Origin: Coprosoma sp963632935
GTDB lineage: Bacteria > Bacillota_I > Bacilli_A > RF39 > UBA660
Length of the DNA stretch: 64,000 bases
Assembly (NCBI GenBank): GCA_963632935.1
Contig: CAVGWA010000001.1
Location: forward strand, 1-64,000
Direction: 5' to 3'
In this document: piece by piece, positions 33,676-41,207 of the stretch
How the letters are laid out: every line of letters begins with the position of its first letter
Position numbering within the stretch: the first letter of the stretch is position 1
The notes under the pieces: model-generated
Database searches by the model: none
Told to the model about the DNA's origin: nothing
What the model saw: the letters and a program-made list of their open reading frames with translations, nothing else
Program-made: the position numbers and the translations under genes

Positions 33676-35162
33676 TTTTTATATTTCCTCCTGTCAATAA
33701 TATTATAATCATTATAGCCATTATACTCAAAAAAATACAAATTGTCATCTATGATTTGAGAATTAATTTTATTTTTAGACCATTTTTTTGGATGTGAATC
33801 AATTAAATGTGCCAGTCTTCCATATTCCTTTTTACTTATTTTACACGATGCATTGCCACTAGAAGTAAATTTTCCATGCTTATCATGATATGGATTACCT
33901 TTAGATTCACTACTTTTAGATTCACTACTTTTTATATTATCTTGGTTATCACCATTACCACTCTGATTATTGCTACTGTTGCCTTGATAATCATTGGCTA
34001 TATCACTATCAATATGATTCAAATCTTGCATTATCTTGTCACCATCGGCACGAGGTGGTAGATTAAATACTTCTCTTAATTCATTGATAGTCATTATATT
34101 ATTTGCATATCTTAATAAATTGATTTTGGTATTATTAGATACATATTGAAGTCTATTACTTTCAAATACTATTTCATTACCAAAATATTTCTCAGTTGGA
34201 GTAAATATTTTATTAGTAAATTCTAAGCTCATCTGTAAACCTATCGGTTCTAATACTGATTCATAAAATGCATTCCATTCGTCTTCTGAATATTTAGATT
34301 GAATAATATTCTCATTTATTCCATAATAAGAAAGTATCTTATTATCAATGCTTTTAATTTGATTATCATCTGCAGTTTTAGGTTCAATTTTAACAGGTGT
34401 AAAATCTGTAGTAGCATCTAATCCTCCGATGCCACTTTCGTCTGCATTTTCAATGAAGTCTTCAACAAATTGATCACGCATTTTTTTTACATCTTCTGGT
34501 TTTAACATGGCTTTAGTTGATTTAATAATACCTTTAATAGATTGAGTGGTTTTTATTGCATTAACTATACCTTCATCTAGTATATGTTTAATTGATAAGG
34601 TTTTAGTTATTGGCAGAGTCGAACCCCCAGTTATTCCGCTTTCTGTTATAAAGCGTGTTAAATGAATACAACTATCATATGGTACAAATCGTTCTTTAGA
34701 ATAGCCAAATCTAAACTTTACCCATATTTTGTTTTCATATTCATATAATTTGCCATCACTAAAATCAAGTGGATATAATCCTGTTACTTTTAAATTTTCA
34801 TCTCTTTGAATATAAATGAAACTATCATTATACAAATATAAATTGTAAATAATTGTATAATAAAAACGAAAAGCGTTTTGCAATTCATTTGGTTGTTTTG
34901 ATAATAAATTATATAAGTTATCATTAAGACTTTCAAATTTATTGGCAAAGTTTCTAATGTGTTGTGGATGCATTTTTGCACCATTTCTAGCTATAGCATC
35001 TATGCATGCTCTTACATTTATATCGTTTTTAAAATCTCCATTATATTTGGTAAAGACTGCTCTTGTACCATCTAAAATAGTAAACTCACTTGCTTTTTGT
35101 GGGATTGGGCTACTTTGATTATTTCCAAATATCTTACTAAATAAACTTCTTTTTGCCATCAC
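33672..35162 (-). CDS. Phage portal protein with a C-terminal extension
   Basis: 496 aa. The portal core (~1-395) has FRFYYTIIYNLYLYNDSFIYI, LYPLDFSDGKLYE and the stem/crown region ESVLEPIGLQMSLEFTNKIF, matching HK97-type portals. After a Ser/Asn/Gly-rich linker (~400-430), a separate ~65-residue domain begins with NPYHDKHGKFTSSG and continues ISKKEYGRLAHLIDSHPKKW to the end. The dodecameric portal is the DNA entry channel. The added domain is not part of the usual core. Its start overlaps the terL stop by 4 bp. Confidence 0.9.
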   Translation of the reverse strand: MMAKRSLFSKIFGNNQSSPIPQKASEFTILDGTRAVFTKYNGDFKNDINVRACIDAIARNGAKMHPQHIRNFANKFESLNDNLYNLLSKQPNELQNAFRFYYTIIYNLYLYNDSFIYIQRDENLKVTGLYPLDFSDGKLYEYENKIWVKFRFGYSKERFVPYDSCIHLTRFITESGITGGSTLPITKTLSIKHILDEGIVNAIKTTQSIKGIIKSTKAMLKPEDVKKMRDQFVEDFIENADESGIGGLDATTDFTPVKIEPKTADDNQIKSIDNKILSYYGINENIIQSKYSEDEWNAFYESVLEPIGLQMSLEFTNKIFTPTEKYFGNEIVFESNRLQYVSNNTKINLLRYANNIMTINELREVFNLPPRADGDKIMQDLNHIDSDIANDYQGNSSNNQSGNGDNQDNIKSSESKSSESKGNPYHDKHGKFTSSGNASCKISKKEYGRLAHLIDSHPKKWSKNKINSQIIDDNLYFFEYNGYNDYNIIDRRKYKK

Positions 35163-36844
35163 TTTACCTCCTCACCAATATAATCCAAATATTCTTGCTT
35201 TTTATTAACATAAATAACATAAGCATCCATTAAACTTGCTGCACCATCTATTCTCTGCCTTGCTTTTTCTTTTGATAACATAATATTTTCATTATCATCT
35301 ATTTTTACTACAACGTTTGATAGATTCCATTTTAATATTGGATTATTATTGTAATTTATTTTTTTATCTATTAAATCAGCTTTCATTTGTTTTAATGGTG
35401 CAGACTCAGTTTTATAACCTTGTCTTACTTCCACCAAATCAAATCCTTCTGCTTTCATTTCATCACACCAAAATTGAGCATTCCAACTATCATACCCTAC
35501 CCAAAGTGGTCTTAAATCGAATTCTTGAACCTGCTGTTTAAACCAGGTGGTAATATCATGATAATCAATTTTTGATTCACCACTTAATCTAAGATATCCT
35601 AATTTTAACCATTTATCATAGGGTATCTTATCTTCAGTTACCTTTTTTTCTAAGAAATTTGTAGGAATCCAATACATCTGTTTCACTCTTATTTTTCCTT
35701 TAACTACGCCTAAAAGTGTAGCACAAGTTAAATCTGTAGTAGATGATAAATCACATCCTCCAATGCAGTAAGAGTCTTTCCAACCAGAATATATTTCTTC
35801 ATTGTTTAAATCATCAAATGTTAACCAAGCGTTTATTGAATTTTGTCTAACATTAAAATCTTTACAAAGTAAATTAACTAATTCAATAGGATTGGCTTTA
35901 GCTCTTTGAACTTTTTCTCTTAACGCCTTGATTGATTTAATTTTTCCAAGTGATGGATTAGCTTTATACCACGCTTCTTCATTAACCCATTCTTTTTCGT
36001 CATCAAGTTCATAAATAATCGGCAATAATACTTCATCTTGTATTGTTCCATTAATAACTTGAGATGCATAATCATACTCAATATCAAATACGTTCTGCCT
36101 TATAGTTCCCATCGTGCTTGTTTCAAGTAATAAAGGTTGCTGTCTTGCACTCATTGAATCATACATTACATCAAGTAGATTTTTATCTTTCCAAGCATGA
36201 ACCTCATCAGCAATTACCAAATGACTATTTAATCCATCAAGTGAATTAGAATCACTTGCAAGTGCTCTAAATGTAGAATCGGTTGCATCATAATATATTC
36301 CACCAATCAAACATCTAATTCTTTTTGCTAAGGCAGGCGACTTTTTTATCATTTTTTTTGATTCTTCCCAAACAATTTTAGATTGATCACGTTTTGTGGC
36401 AACCGAATATATCTCTGCTCCACCCTCGCCATCTTTTGTAAGCATAAAATTAGCTATTGCAGAATCTAAAACTGACTTACCATTTTTTCTTGCTACAAAT
36501 AGTATTGCCTTTTTATATCTTCTAAAGCCTGTATCTTTATCTACAAATCCAAATAACGCTTGCAAAAAAGCTTTTTGAAACAATTCTAACTTCAATTTCT
36601 GACCATTCCATTGTCCTTTTGATTGCCTACAATATTTTTCAATAAAATGAATACACCTCAAACTTTTTTTCTCATCAAAAATATATGTATGGTTTTCAGT
36701 CTCTCCAGTTGATTGATTAATAAAAGACACCTTTTTTGGTGTCTTAATATCATCAACTAATTTTTTATATATAGTCTTTACTTTTTGACATACTTTATTT
36801 GGATTATTATTAATCCAGTTATAATACTCTTCTATATATGTCAT
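35159..36844 (-). CDS. terL: Terminase large subunit
   Basis: 561 aa. The ATPase has Walker A-like ILFVARKNGKS (~residue 115) and Walker B LVIADEVHAW. The nuclease half has the acidic motifs GGCDLSSTTDLT and PLWVGYDSWNAQ. It is a PF03354-type terminase that pumps DNA into the prohead and cuts concatemers. Preceded by terS with a 4-bp overlap and followed by the portal gene. Confidence 0.95.
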   Translation of the reverse strand: MTYIEEYYNWINNNPNKVCQKVKTIYKKLVDDIKTPKKVSFINQSTGETENHTYIFDEKKSLRCIHFIEKYCRQSKGQWNGQKLKLELFQKAFLQALFGFVDKDTGFRRYKKAILFVARKNGKSVLDSAIANFMLTKDGEGGAEIYSVATKRDQSKIVWEESKKMIKKSPALAKRIRCLIGGIYYDATDSTFRALASDSNSLDGLNSHLVIADEVHAWKDKNLLDVMYDSMSARQQPLLLETSTMGTIRQNVFDIEYDYASQVINGTIQDEVLLPIIYELDDEKEWVNEEAWYKANPSLGKIKSIKALREKVQRAKANPIELVNLLCKDFNVRQNSINAWLTFDDLNNEEIYSGWKDSYCIGGCDLSSTTDLTCATLLGVVKGKIRVKQMYWIPTNFLEKKVTEDKIPYDKWLKLGYLRLSGESKIDYHDITTWFKQQVQEFDLRPLWVGYDSWNAQFWCDEMKAEGFDLVEVRQGYKTESAPLKQMKADLIDKKINYNNNPILKWNLSNVVVKIDDNENIMLSKEKARQRIDGAASLMDAYVIYVNKKQEYLDYIGEEVK

Positions 36845-37167
36845 AATTCATCATTATCAAAATCGTCAAAACCATCTATATCTTCTTTTGGTAAGAGTTC
36901 ATTTATTTGCTTAACTGTTGATTGATAATTTTTAATCATAGCATTATATTGATTCAATGCTGGATTAGCCCTCTCTATACTATACTTACCTTGTGACATC
37001 TCCGTTACTACACCTTTTTCTTGAAGTTCCTTTTTTAATTTAGTTAAAGTTTTTTTCATGAATTCTAATTCTTTAATTAATGTAAGTCCAAGCATTCCCT
37101 TTTCACTTCTCATTTCATTAAAGATTTTTTTCAAATTCTTAAAACTAATTGGTTTGATTTTATCCAT
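36841..37167 (-). CDS. terS: Terminase small subunit (P27-like)
   Basis: About 108 aa from MDKIKPISFKNLKKIFNEM. A helical N-terminal DNA-binding part is followed by a coiled-coil (FMKKTLTKLKKELQEKGVV) and the P27-type end KNYQSTVKQINELLPKEDID. It recognises the packaging site. AAAGGTGAT lies before the ATG at 37167; the open frame upstream to 37215 runs into the GC-rich presumed cos region and is not likely coding. Confidence 0.82.
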   Translation of the reverse strand: MDKIKPISFKNLKKIFNEMRSEKGMLGLTLIKELEFMKKTLTKLKKELQEKGVVTEMSQGKYSIERANPALNQYNAMIKNYQSTVKQINELLPKEDIDGFDDFDNDEL

Positions 37168-37187
37168 TTTATCACCTTTTTCTCGAA

Positions 37188-37278
37188 ATAGGGGGGGATA
37201 TGCACAAATCTGCACATTTTTTGAAGGCTCTCGCTTCGGTTTCTCTTAAAGCCCATTTAAAAACCCCACTAGGGGGGA
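37188..37278. other. Candidate cos (packaging) region
   Basis: Non-coding gap between HNH and terS genes with near-identical TAGGGGGGGAT (37188-37198) and TAGGGGGGAT (37269-37278) 81 bp apart, plus two TGTGCA motifs on the minus strand (around 37200-37216). G runs are rare elsewhere in this AT-rich window. cos sites of P27-type siphophages commonly lie exactly here. Confidence 0.5.
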
Positions 37279-37279
37279 T

Positions 37280-37621
37280 TCAAACTCTTTGAACTAGGTT
37301 TCCATTTTCATCAAATGTATAATTTTTTCTAGTTGATACATCTTGATGATGTTCTAACTCATGACATTCCTTACACAGACCCTCTAAGTTTTCTTCACTT
37401 AAAGTAATACTGTCATCATAGACATTAGAATTATCTAAGTACTCTCTGTGATGTACTATTCCTATTCTTCTCTTGTCTTTTGGAAGCCATTCACTTAAAC
37501 CATCAACATACACTGGCTTATGACATCTATTACATAATAGATTTTGTTTTATCCAGATATTTTTTCTAACTTTCTTCCACGATTTTGAATTATAGAAGTT
37601 TTTTCTTATTCCATAACTCAT
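37280..37621 (-). CDS. HNH endonuclease
   Basis: 113 aa. Two zinc-binding CxxC-type pairs (LLCNRCHKP and GLCKECHELEHH) frame the HNH core, with the IGIVHHREYLDNSN segment supplying the catalytic His pair. Such nucleases beside the cos site assist terminase cleavage in HK97-like phages. The ATGA overlap with the upstream gene indicates co-translation. Confidence 0.9.
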   Translation of the reverse strand: MSYGIRKNFYNSKSWKKVRKNIWIKQNLLCNRCHKPVYVDGLSEWLPKDKRRIGIVHHREYLDNSNVYDDSITLSEENLEGLCKECHELEHHQDVSTRKNYTFDENGNLVQRV

Positions 37622-37905
37622 TTTGTTTTCTTATTAGATGTTTTTGTTTTCTGCAATGCAGTTTCAGCATCAGGTTCTAACTTAGCATTTTCTACCTTTT
37701 CTGTTTGTTCTTGTTCTTCTTGTTGTTCTTGTTGTTCTTGTTCTTCTTGTTGTTCAATAACTTCACATACTCCTGCCTTTACTAATTCAATAGCTCTTTC
37801 TTTAGTTACTATTCTTTCATAATTAGCATCCTCTGGGTTGTTAGTTATTCTTTCATTAATTTCTGAATCAATATATGTTTGTATACATCTTACTTTTGTT
37901 TCCAT
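37618..37905 (-). CDS. Small phage protein with a Glu/Gln-repeat linker
   Basis: 95 aa. The N-terminal ~45 residues (METKVRCIQTYIDSEINERI; VTKERAIELVKAGVCEVIEQ) match a small phage fold that often accompanies head or tail genes. A low-complexity EQQEEQEQQEQQEEQEQ segment follows, then a Lys-rich end. GGAGGAAAA precedes the ATG. Function unknown; it lies between the tail chaperone and HNH genes. Confidence 0.65.
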   Translation of the reverse strand: METKVRCIQTYIDSEINERITNNPEDANYERIVTKERAIELVKAGVCEVIEQQEEQEQQEQQEEQEQTEKVENAKLEPDAETALQKTKTSNKKTK

Positions 37906-37920
37906 TTTATTTTTCCTCCT

Positions 37921-38464
37921 TTATAGTATTAATCTATCTATATCCTCTTGAGTAGCCTTTCTTACAGCACTATCTGAGGTAGATTCTATACTAGATAATA
38001 ATATGTTTAATAAACTTACAAATGACATTTCTTTCATATCACTCATACTTATATTAAGTCTTTTAGCAAGTGCCAACACTTGATATTCATCTATTGGCTC
38101 ATCACTTTGCGATTGATTGGGGATTTCCTTGATTTCCCCCTGATATGGGAGTTAATGCTAATTCTATTACATCATTAACCCAATCCATGCTGTCAAATAG
38201 TGTTTCTATATTTTTCAGAAAATCATCAAAAGAACCAACTTGTGAAGCATCAGATTCAACTATCATTACATAAGTTATTTGTAATAATATTTTTAGAAAG
38301 TCATCTAATATATTTAAAGTATCATCTTTATTAACTTTTAATTCTTTTATACTATCTATATCTTGCATCAATTTTCTACCAGTCATATCACGATATTTAA
38401 ATTGTGTTAATGCACTTGATTGCATTGTGTAGGATTTCCCTCCAAGATTAATTATTTTTTTCAT
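37921..38464 (-). CDS. Tail assembly chaperone, frameshifted long form (G-T type)
   Basis: The 120-aa short product shares its start. In the +1 frame an ORF without its own start begins after a stop near 38150 and runs to TAA at 37921. It encodes a typical T extension: ALAKRLNISMSDMKEMSFVS, then LLNILLSSIESTSDS and the conserved end RKATQEDIDRLIL. A +1 (or -2) ribosomal shift between about 38103 and 38148 would make the fusion; slippery candidates are GGG-G (minus strand, 38136-38140) and CCC-C (38119-38122 region). The long form scaffolds tape measure protein. Confidence 0.75.
38102..38464 (-). CDS. Tail assembly chaperone, short form (G type)
   Basis: 120 aa. MKKIINLGGKSYTMQSSALT and FKYRDMTGRKLMQDID, then LLQITYVMIVESDASQVGSF and NIETLFDSMDWVNDVIELAL, match Gram-positive siphophage chaperone G proteins. 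The frame terminates with TGA at 38104, inside the shift window. These proteins normally lie between the major tail and tape measure genes; here the gene is ~8 kb away, on the other side of the terminase and cos region. Confidence 0.8.
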   Translation of the reverse strand: MKKIINLGGKSYTMQSSALTQFKYRDMTGRKLMQDIDSIKELKVNKDDTLNILDDFLKILLQITYVMIVESDASQVGSFDDFLKNIETLFDSMDWVNDVIELALTPISGGNQGNPQSIAK

Positions 38465-38530
38465 TTTAATCCTCCAACTTGTTTTTTTAATTTAAGTATT
38501 TTTCTACTTTATCATTCTATCACAAGAAAA

Positions 38531-38570
38531 CTATCATTTTTTATCATTTTCTATCATTTTCTATCATCTT
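38531..38570. repeat. Four tandem 10-bp repeats upstream of the late operon
   Basis: Consecutive units ctatcatttt, ttatcatttt, ctatcatttt and ctatcatctt at exact 10-bp period, with another TATCATT near 38510. They sit just downstream of the possible late regulator gene and upstream of the chaperone start, on one DNA face, so they could be protein-binding sites. Confidence 0.6.
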
Positions 38571-39014
38571 TCATTTTTTTGTGTTTTTTGCTTGCAAAGT
38601 ATTTCTTATTTCATTAAGCATTCTATATACTTGAGCATCCTCATATGGCATTATATTTATTATTTTTTTAACCTTGTATTTTTCTAAATATTTATATACA
38701 TATATTTTGTCTATCCATTCGCTGCTATTTCTTAATTCAATTTCCTTTTTATCTAATAATGCTTTTCTATCATTCATTAGTGTTTGAATTTCTTTTAATC
38801 TTTTATCTATTTGTTTTTCTTCTTTCAAAATTAAATAATCATTTATTAAATTGTTTTTCTTACCACCGTCGATAGATATTTTATTTAGATTTAAGGATTT
38901 AGGTTGAGTTTTAGCAAACAATCTTTCTTGTTCTTCAAGTATTCCAATATATATATTTTGTAAGTCATTATATTTTTTCTTACATTCTTCATATGCAATA
39001 TAAATATCGTTCAT
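38571..39014 (-). CDS. Possible late transcription regulator (sigma-like/ArpU-RinA type)
   Basis: 147 aa, helical. A long coiled-coil region (~50-95) is followed by a C-terminal segment (WIDKIYVYKYLEKYKVKKIIN then MPYEDAQVYRMLNEIRNTL) that resembles the helix-turn-helix end of ArpU/RinA/sigma-70-region-4-like phage late activators. Position directly before the packaging and structural genes fits that role. Identification is tentative. Four 10-bp repeats follow it. Confidence 0.5.
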   Translation of the reverse strand: MNDIYIAYEECKKKYNDLQNIYIGILEEQERLFAKTQPKSLNLNKISIDGGKKNNLINDYLILKEEKQIDKRLKEIQTLMNDRKALLDKKEIELRNSSEWIDKIYVYKYLEKYKVKKIINIMPYEDAQVYRMLNEIRNTLQAKNTKK

Positions 39015-39187
39015 ATATGCACCCTCTTTTCTTAATTATCCTTCTTATAAAATGTTCTATAATCCCTTAAACTCGAACATTTTTATATAGCAATTTTTAA
39101 TCTATATTTTTGTCTTATTTTATAAGTGTAAAAGTTATTTTTCCACATTATATTTTTTGAAAAACGTTACCGTAGATACTAAACACG

Positions 39188-39865
39188 TTAATTCCGTAAT
39201 TTTTTAGGTTTTTGATGACCGATGAAGATAGCCTCACGATCTGCCTCTGCATCATCAATTCCCCAGTGCACGTAACGCATCGTGTAGTTGTAATCATCGT
39301 GATTATACATCTTCATAAGTGTTTCAGGTTTACCACCATGAAGAATATACATATAGCCAAATGTTTTACGCAGACTATGTAATCCAAACTTAAAATCCAT
39401 ATTCACTGCATTTCCAGCTTTTTGAATAACTCTGCGTGCTTGTTGCTGAGTTATTGGAAGTATTACATTAGTTGTCTTTCCTTTGTACGTATTTATCGTT
39501 TTTTGTCCCATAAATAGATAATCATTTGGCTTTAAATCAAACTCCTTGATATATTTAAGTACTTCATCGTGAAACTGCTTATTCATTCTGAAATTCTGCA
39601 TCTTACCAGTTTTTAACTCCTTAATTGATACATAACCTTTTTCTAATTGAAACACCTTTAATTGAAGCAAATTTTCAGCTCTAAACGCAGTATTGAATCC
39701 AATTAAACAGATCATATAATTACGATATGCTTGATAATACTTAATTTTTGACTTGGCATGCTCAACTTTAGACCACAGATTATCCATTAAAGCCTGCAGC
39801 TGTTTCTCGTCTTTAATTGGTAAGGTTTCCTGTTGTCCTCCAAACAAAGCTATTCTTCTACCCAT
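39188..39865 (-). CDS. Small tyrosine recombinase (phage integrase family)
   Basis: 225 aa, catalytic domain only. Motifs: the first Arg in GFNTAFRAENLLQLK, HSLRKTFGY (His-x-x-Arg) and the nucleophile Tyr in NHDDYNYTMRYVHW. It lacks the arm-binding N-terminus of lambda-type integrases. The base composition looks less AT-rich than its neighbours, suggesting separate acquisition. Phage integration is explained by the serine recombinase, so this enzyme may resolve dimers or have another target. The ~170 bp downstream (39015-39187) hold no gene. Confidence 0.9.
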   Translation of the reverse strand: MGRRIALFGGQQETLPIKDEKQLQALMDNLWSKVEHAKSKIKYYQAYRNYMICLIGFNTAFRAENLLQLKVFQLEKGYVSIKELKTGKMQNFRMNKQFHDEVLKYIKEFDLKPNDYLFMGQKTINTYKGKTTNVILPITQQQARRVIQKAGNAVNMDFKFGLHSLRKTFGYMYILHGGKPETLMKMYNHDDYNYTMRYVHWGIDDAEADREAIFIGHQKPKKLRN

Positions 39866-39900
39866 ATTATCCTCCTATTTATATTTTTCTACTTTACCAC

Positions 39901-40116
39901 TTATTGTGATACTTGTTCATTACTTTTCTTTCCCATCTTCATCAATAACTCATGCCTAAATTTTATTTGATTATTTCTATATACTCTCTTTCCACAATGG
40001 CTACAATATGCAAATTCTAATTTGTTAGGCACAAATACAGTATGACTACATTCACATACGTGTCTTATTTTATATAATTCATTAAATCTCTTTTTTTCTT
40101 GAAGAGCCTTCGCCAT
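39901..40116 (-). CDS. Small zinc-ribbon phage protein
   Basis: About 71 aa. The core RHVCECSHTVFVPN followed by YCSHCGKRVYRN has two Cys pairs in zinc-ribbon spacing. The start is uncertain: the chosen ATG (40116) lies within the 3' end of the preceding Gly-rich repeat gene, in another frame. The same frame stays open as Met-Ala-Leu repeats to 40272, which is an artefact of the repeat. Probably nucleic-acid binding; function unknown. Confidence 0.55.
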   Translation of the reverse strand: MAKALQEKKRFNELYKIRHVCECSHTVFVPNKLEFAYCSHCGKRVYRNNQIKFRHELLMKMGKKSNEQVSQ

Positions 40117-40348
40117 AGCCATCGCCAGAGCCATCGCCAAAGCCTGAGCCAGAGCCATCGCCATAGCCAGAGCCATCGCCAAAGCCAGAGCCAGAACCAT
40201 CGCCAAAGCCTGAGCCATCGCCAAAGCCTGAGCCATCGCCATAGCCAGAGCCATCGCCAGAGCCATAGCCAAAGCCAGAGCCAGTATCTTTTTCTTTTAT
40301 GTATTTATCAGTTAATTGTGTTGCTTTTATATATTCTATTTTTCCCAC
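40082..40348 (-). CDS. Phage protein with Gly-rich hexapeptide repeats
   Basis: 88 aa. A helical N-terminus (MGKIEYIKATQLTDKYIKEK) precedes about ten units of G-(Y/F/S)-G-D-G-S, ending EGSSRKKEI. The repeat tract is encoded by GGC/GAT/TCA-type triplets that are far GC-richer than the surroundings. Its start overlaps the DUF6948-like gene by 13 bp. Similar short Gly-Tyr-Ser-Asp repeat proteins occur in other gut phages; function unknown. Confidence 0.7.
   Translation of the reverse strand: MGKIEYIKATQLTDKYIKEKDTGSGFGYGSGDGSGYGDGSGFGDGSGFGDGSGSGFGDGSGYGDGSGSGFGDGSGDGYGEGSSRKKEI
40107..40284. repeat. GC-rich 18-bp/12-bp tandem repeat tract
   Basis: Degenerate units of GCCATCGCCAAAGCC, GCCATCGCCATAGCC and GCCAGAGCC type on the plus strand, encoding the Gly-rich tract on the minus strand. 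All frames are open, so it generates spurious antisense and Met-Ala-Leu ORFs. Prone to slippage. Confidence 0.8.
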
Positions 40349-40701
40349 TCACTAACACCTTCAATGCTTTTTTGTGCTTTTGCCGTACATTCTATAATTT
40401 CAATGGCTTCTGTAACTTCTATTTTATCAACTTCAACAGCAAATTTGCAGTCTTCAGGTTTTTTGGTTCCATCTTTGGCAAGTTGACTTAAGCTGTTTGC
40501 TCCATCCCAATACCAAATTCGTCTTACTTTCCTAATTACTACTTCTTTACCATTTCTGCTTTCTACATATCCCGCAAACACTCCTGCGGAATAAGTTCTT
40601 ACTATGCAATACTTCATTCCTTCATATTCTTCAGCTTTTAAATATTTTGTAACTTCTGTTTCTGGAATATATTTAATTCCATCAATAATAATTTCTTTCA
40701 T
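40336..40701 (-). CDS. DUF6948-like phage protein
   Basis: 121 aa. The segment YCIVRTYSAGVFAGYVESRN followed by IRKVRRIWYWDGANSLSQLA and KKPEDCKFAVEV is a conserved phage family (DUF6948-like) of small beta-rich proteins with no assigned activity. It lies in the early operon between the receiver-like gene and the Gly-rich gene, with a 1-bp gap to the former. Confidence 0.75.
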   Translation of the reverse strand: MKEIIIDGIKYIPETEVTKYLKAEEYEGMKYCIVRTYSAGVFAGYVESRNGKEVVIRKVRRIWYWDGANSLSQLAKDGTKKPEDCKFAVEVDKIEVTEAIEIIECTAKAQKSIEGVSEWEK

Positions 40702-40702
40702 T

Positions 40703-41206
40703 TTAATCCTCCTCTAAATATTCATCAATAAGTCTATTTTTTTCAGCAATGATATTTTTCTTTAATTTACTATATTTTTCAATTAACAAACAAATGGAGT
40801 TTATTTTTTCTTTAGTATATTCTCCATTCAAAAAGAATTTTTCTTTATCATATACTTTATCCGGATCCACATAATCACTATCATATGCTTCGTCTCTATA
40901 ATTAGTCATAATGATAATAGGAAAATCACTTGCAATCTTTTTTATTTCTTCATAAATTGAAGTGCCTTTTAGTCTATTTCCTTCTATAACTAATTTATTA
41001 TCAATAATTAATAACATAATTTTGTCTTCAAGAATATCTTTTTTGATTTCATCTATAATATCAACATAATTTATAGTATTTTTATTCAAATTATAATCTT
41101 TATATAGAATAGTGTGCTCAAAAGATAAATGAGTATATATAGTTCTTTTAATTGAATTTAATTCCTCTAAATCATCTTCAATAATTCCAATTTTATATTC
41201 CTTCAT
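40703..41206 (-). CDS. Stand-alone receiver-domain-like protein
   Basis: 167 aa. It follows the response-regulator receiver layout: acidic pair IGIIEDD near the N-terminus, a central hydrophobic strand ending in Asp (MLLIIDNKL) as the putative phosphorylation site, IIIMTN with the conserved Thr, and KVYDKEKFF with the Lys. No DNA-binding output domain is present; the C-terminus is helical. A phage-encoded receiver without a cognate kinase is unusual. The assignment is from motif spacing only. Confidence 0.55.
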   Translation of the reverse strand: MKEYKIGIIEDDLEELNSIKRTIYTHLSFEHTILYKDYNLNKNTINYVDIIDEIKKDILEDKIMLLIIDNKLVIEGNRLKGTSIYEEIKKIASDFPIIIMTNYRDEAYDSDYVDPDKVYDKEKFFLNGEYTKEKINSICLLIEKYSKLKKNIIAEKNRLIDEYLEED

Positions 41207-41207
41207 A

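Noticed and set aside
36724..36745. Hairpin AAGACACC/GGTGTCTT as a terminator
   Set aside because: It lies within the terL coding region and the following T tract is short; probably chance or a minor mRNA structure.
37168..37215. Longer terS start
   Set aside because: It runs through the G-rich presumed cos sequence and lacks a ribosome site; MDKIKPI has AAAGGTGAT.
38531..38570. CRISPR-like array
   Set aside because: The 10-bp units have no spacers and no cas genes are nearby; they are simple tandem repeats.
40117..40272. Met-Ala-Leu repeat extension of the zinc-ribbon gene
   Set aside because: It is an alternate frame of the same DNA repeat; Met-Ala runs with a start at every second codon and no ribosome site are not a plausible protein region.
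40099..40491. Plus-strand ORF with Arg-Gln-Ser-His repeats
   Set aside because: It is antisense to the Gly-rich repeat gene and the DUF6948-like gene; the openness comes from the repeat tract in all frames.
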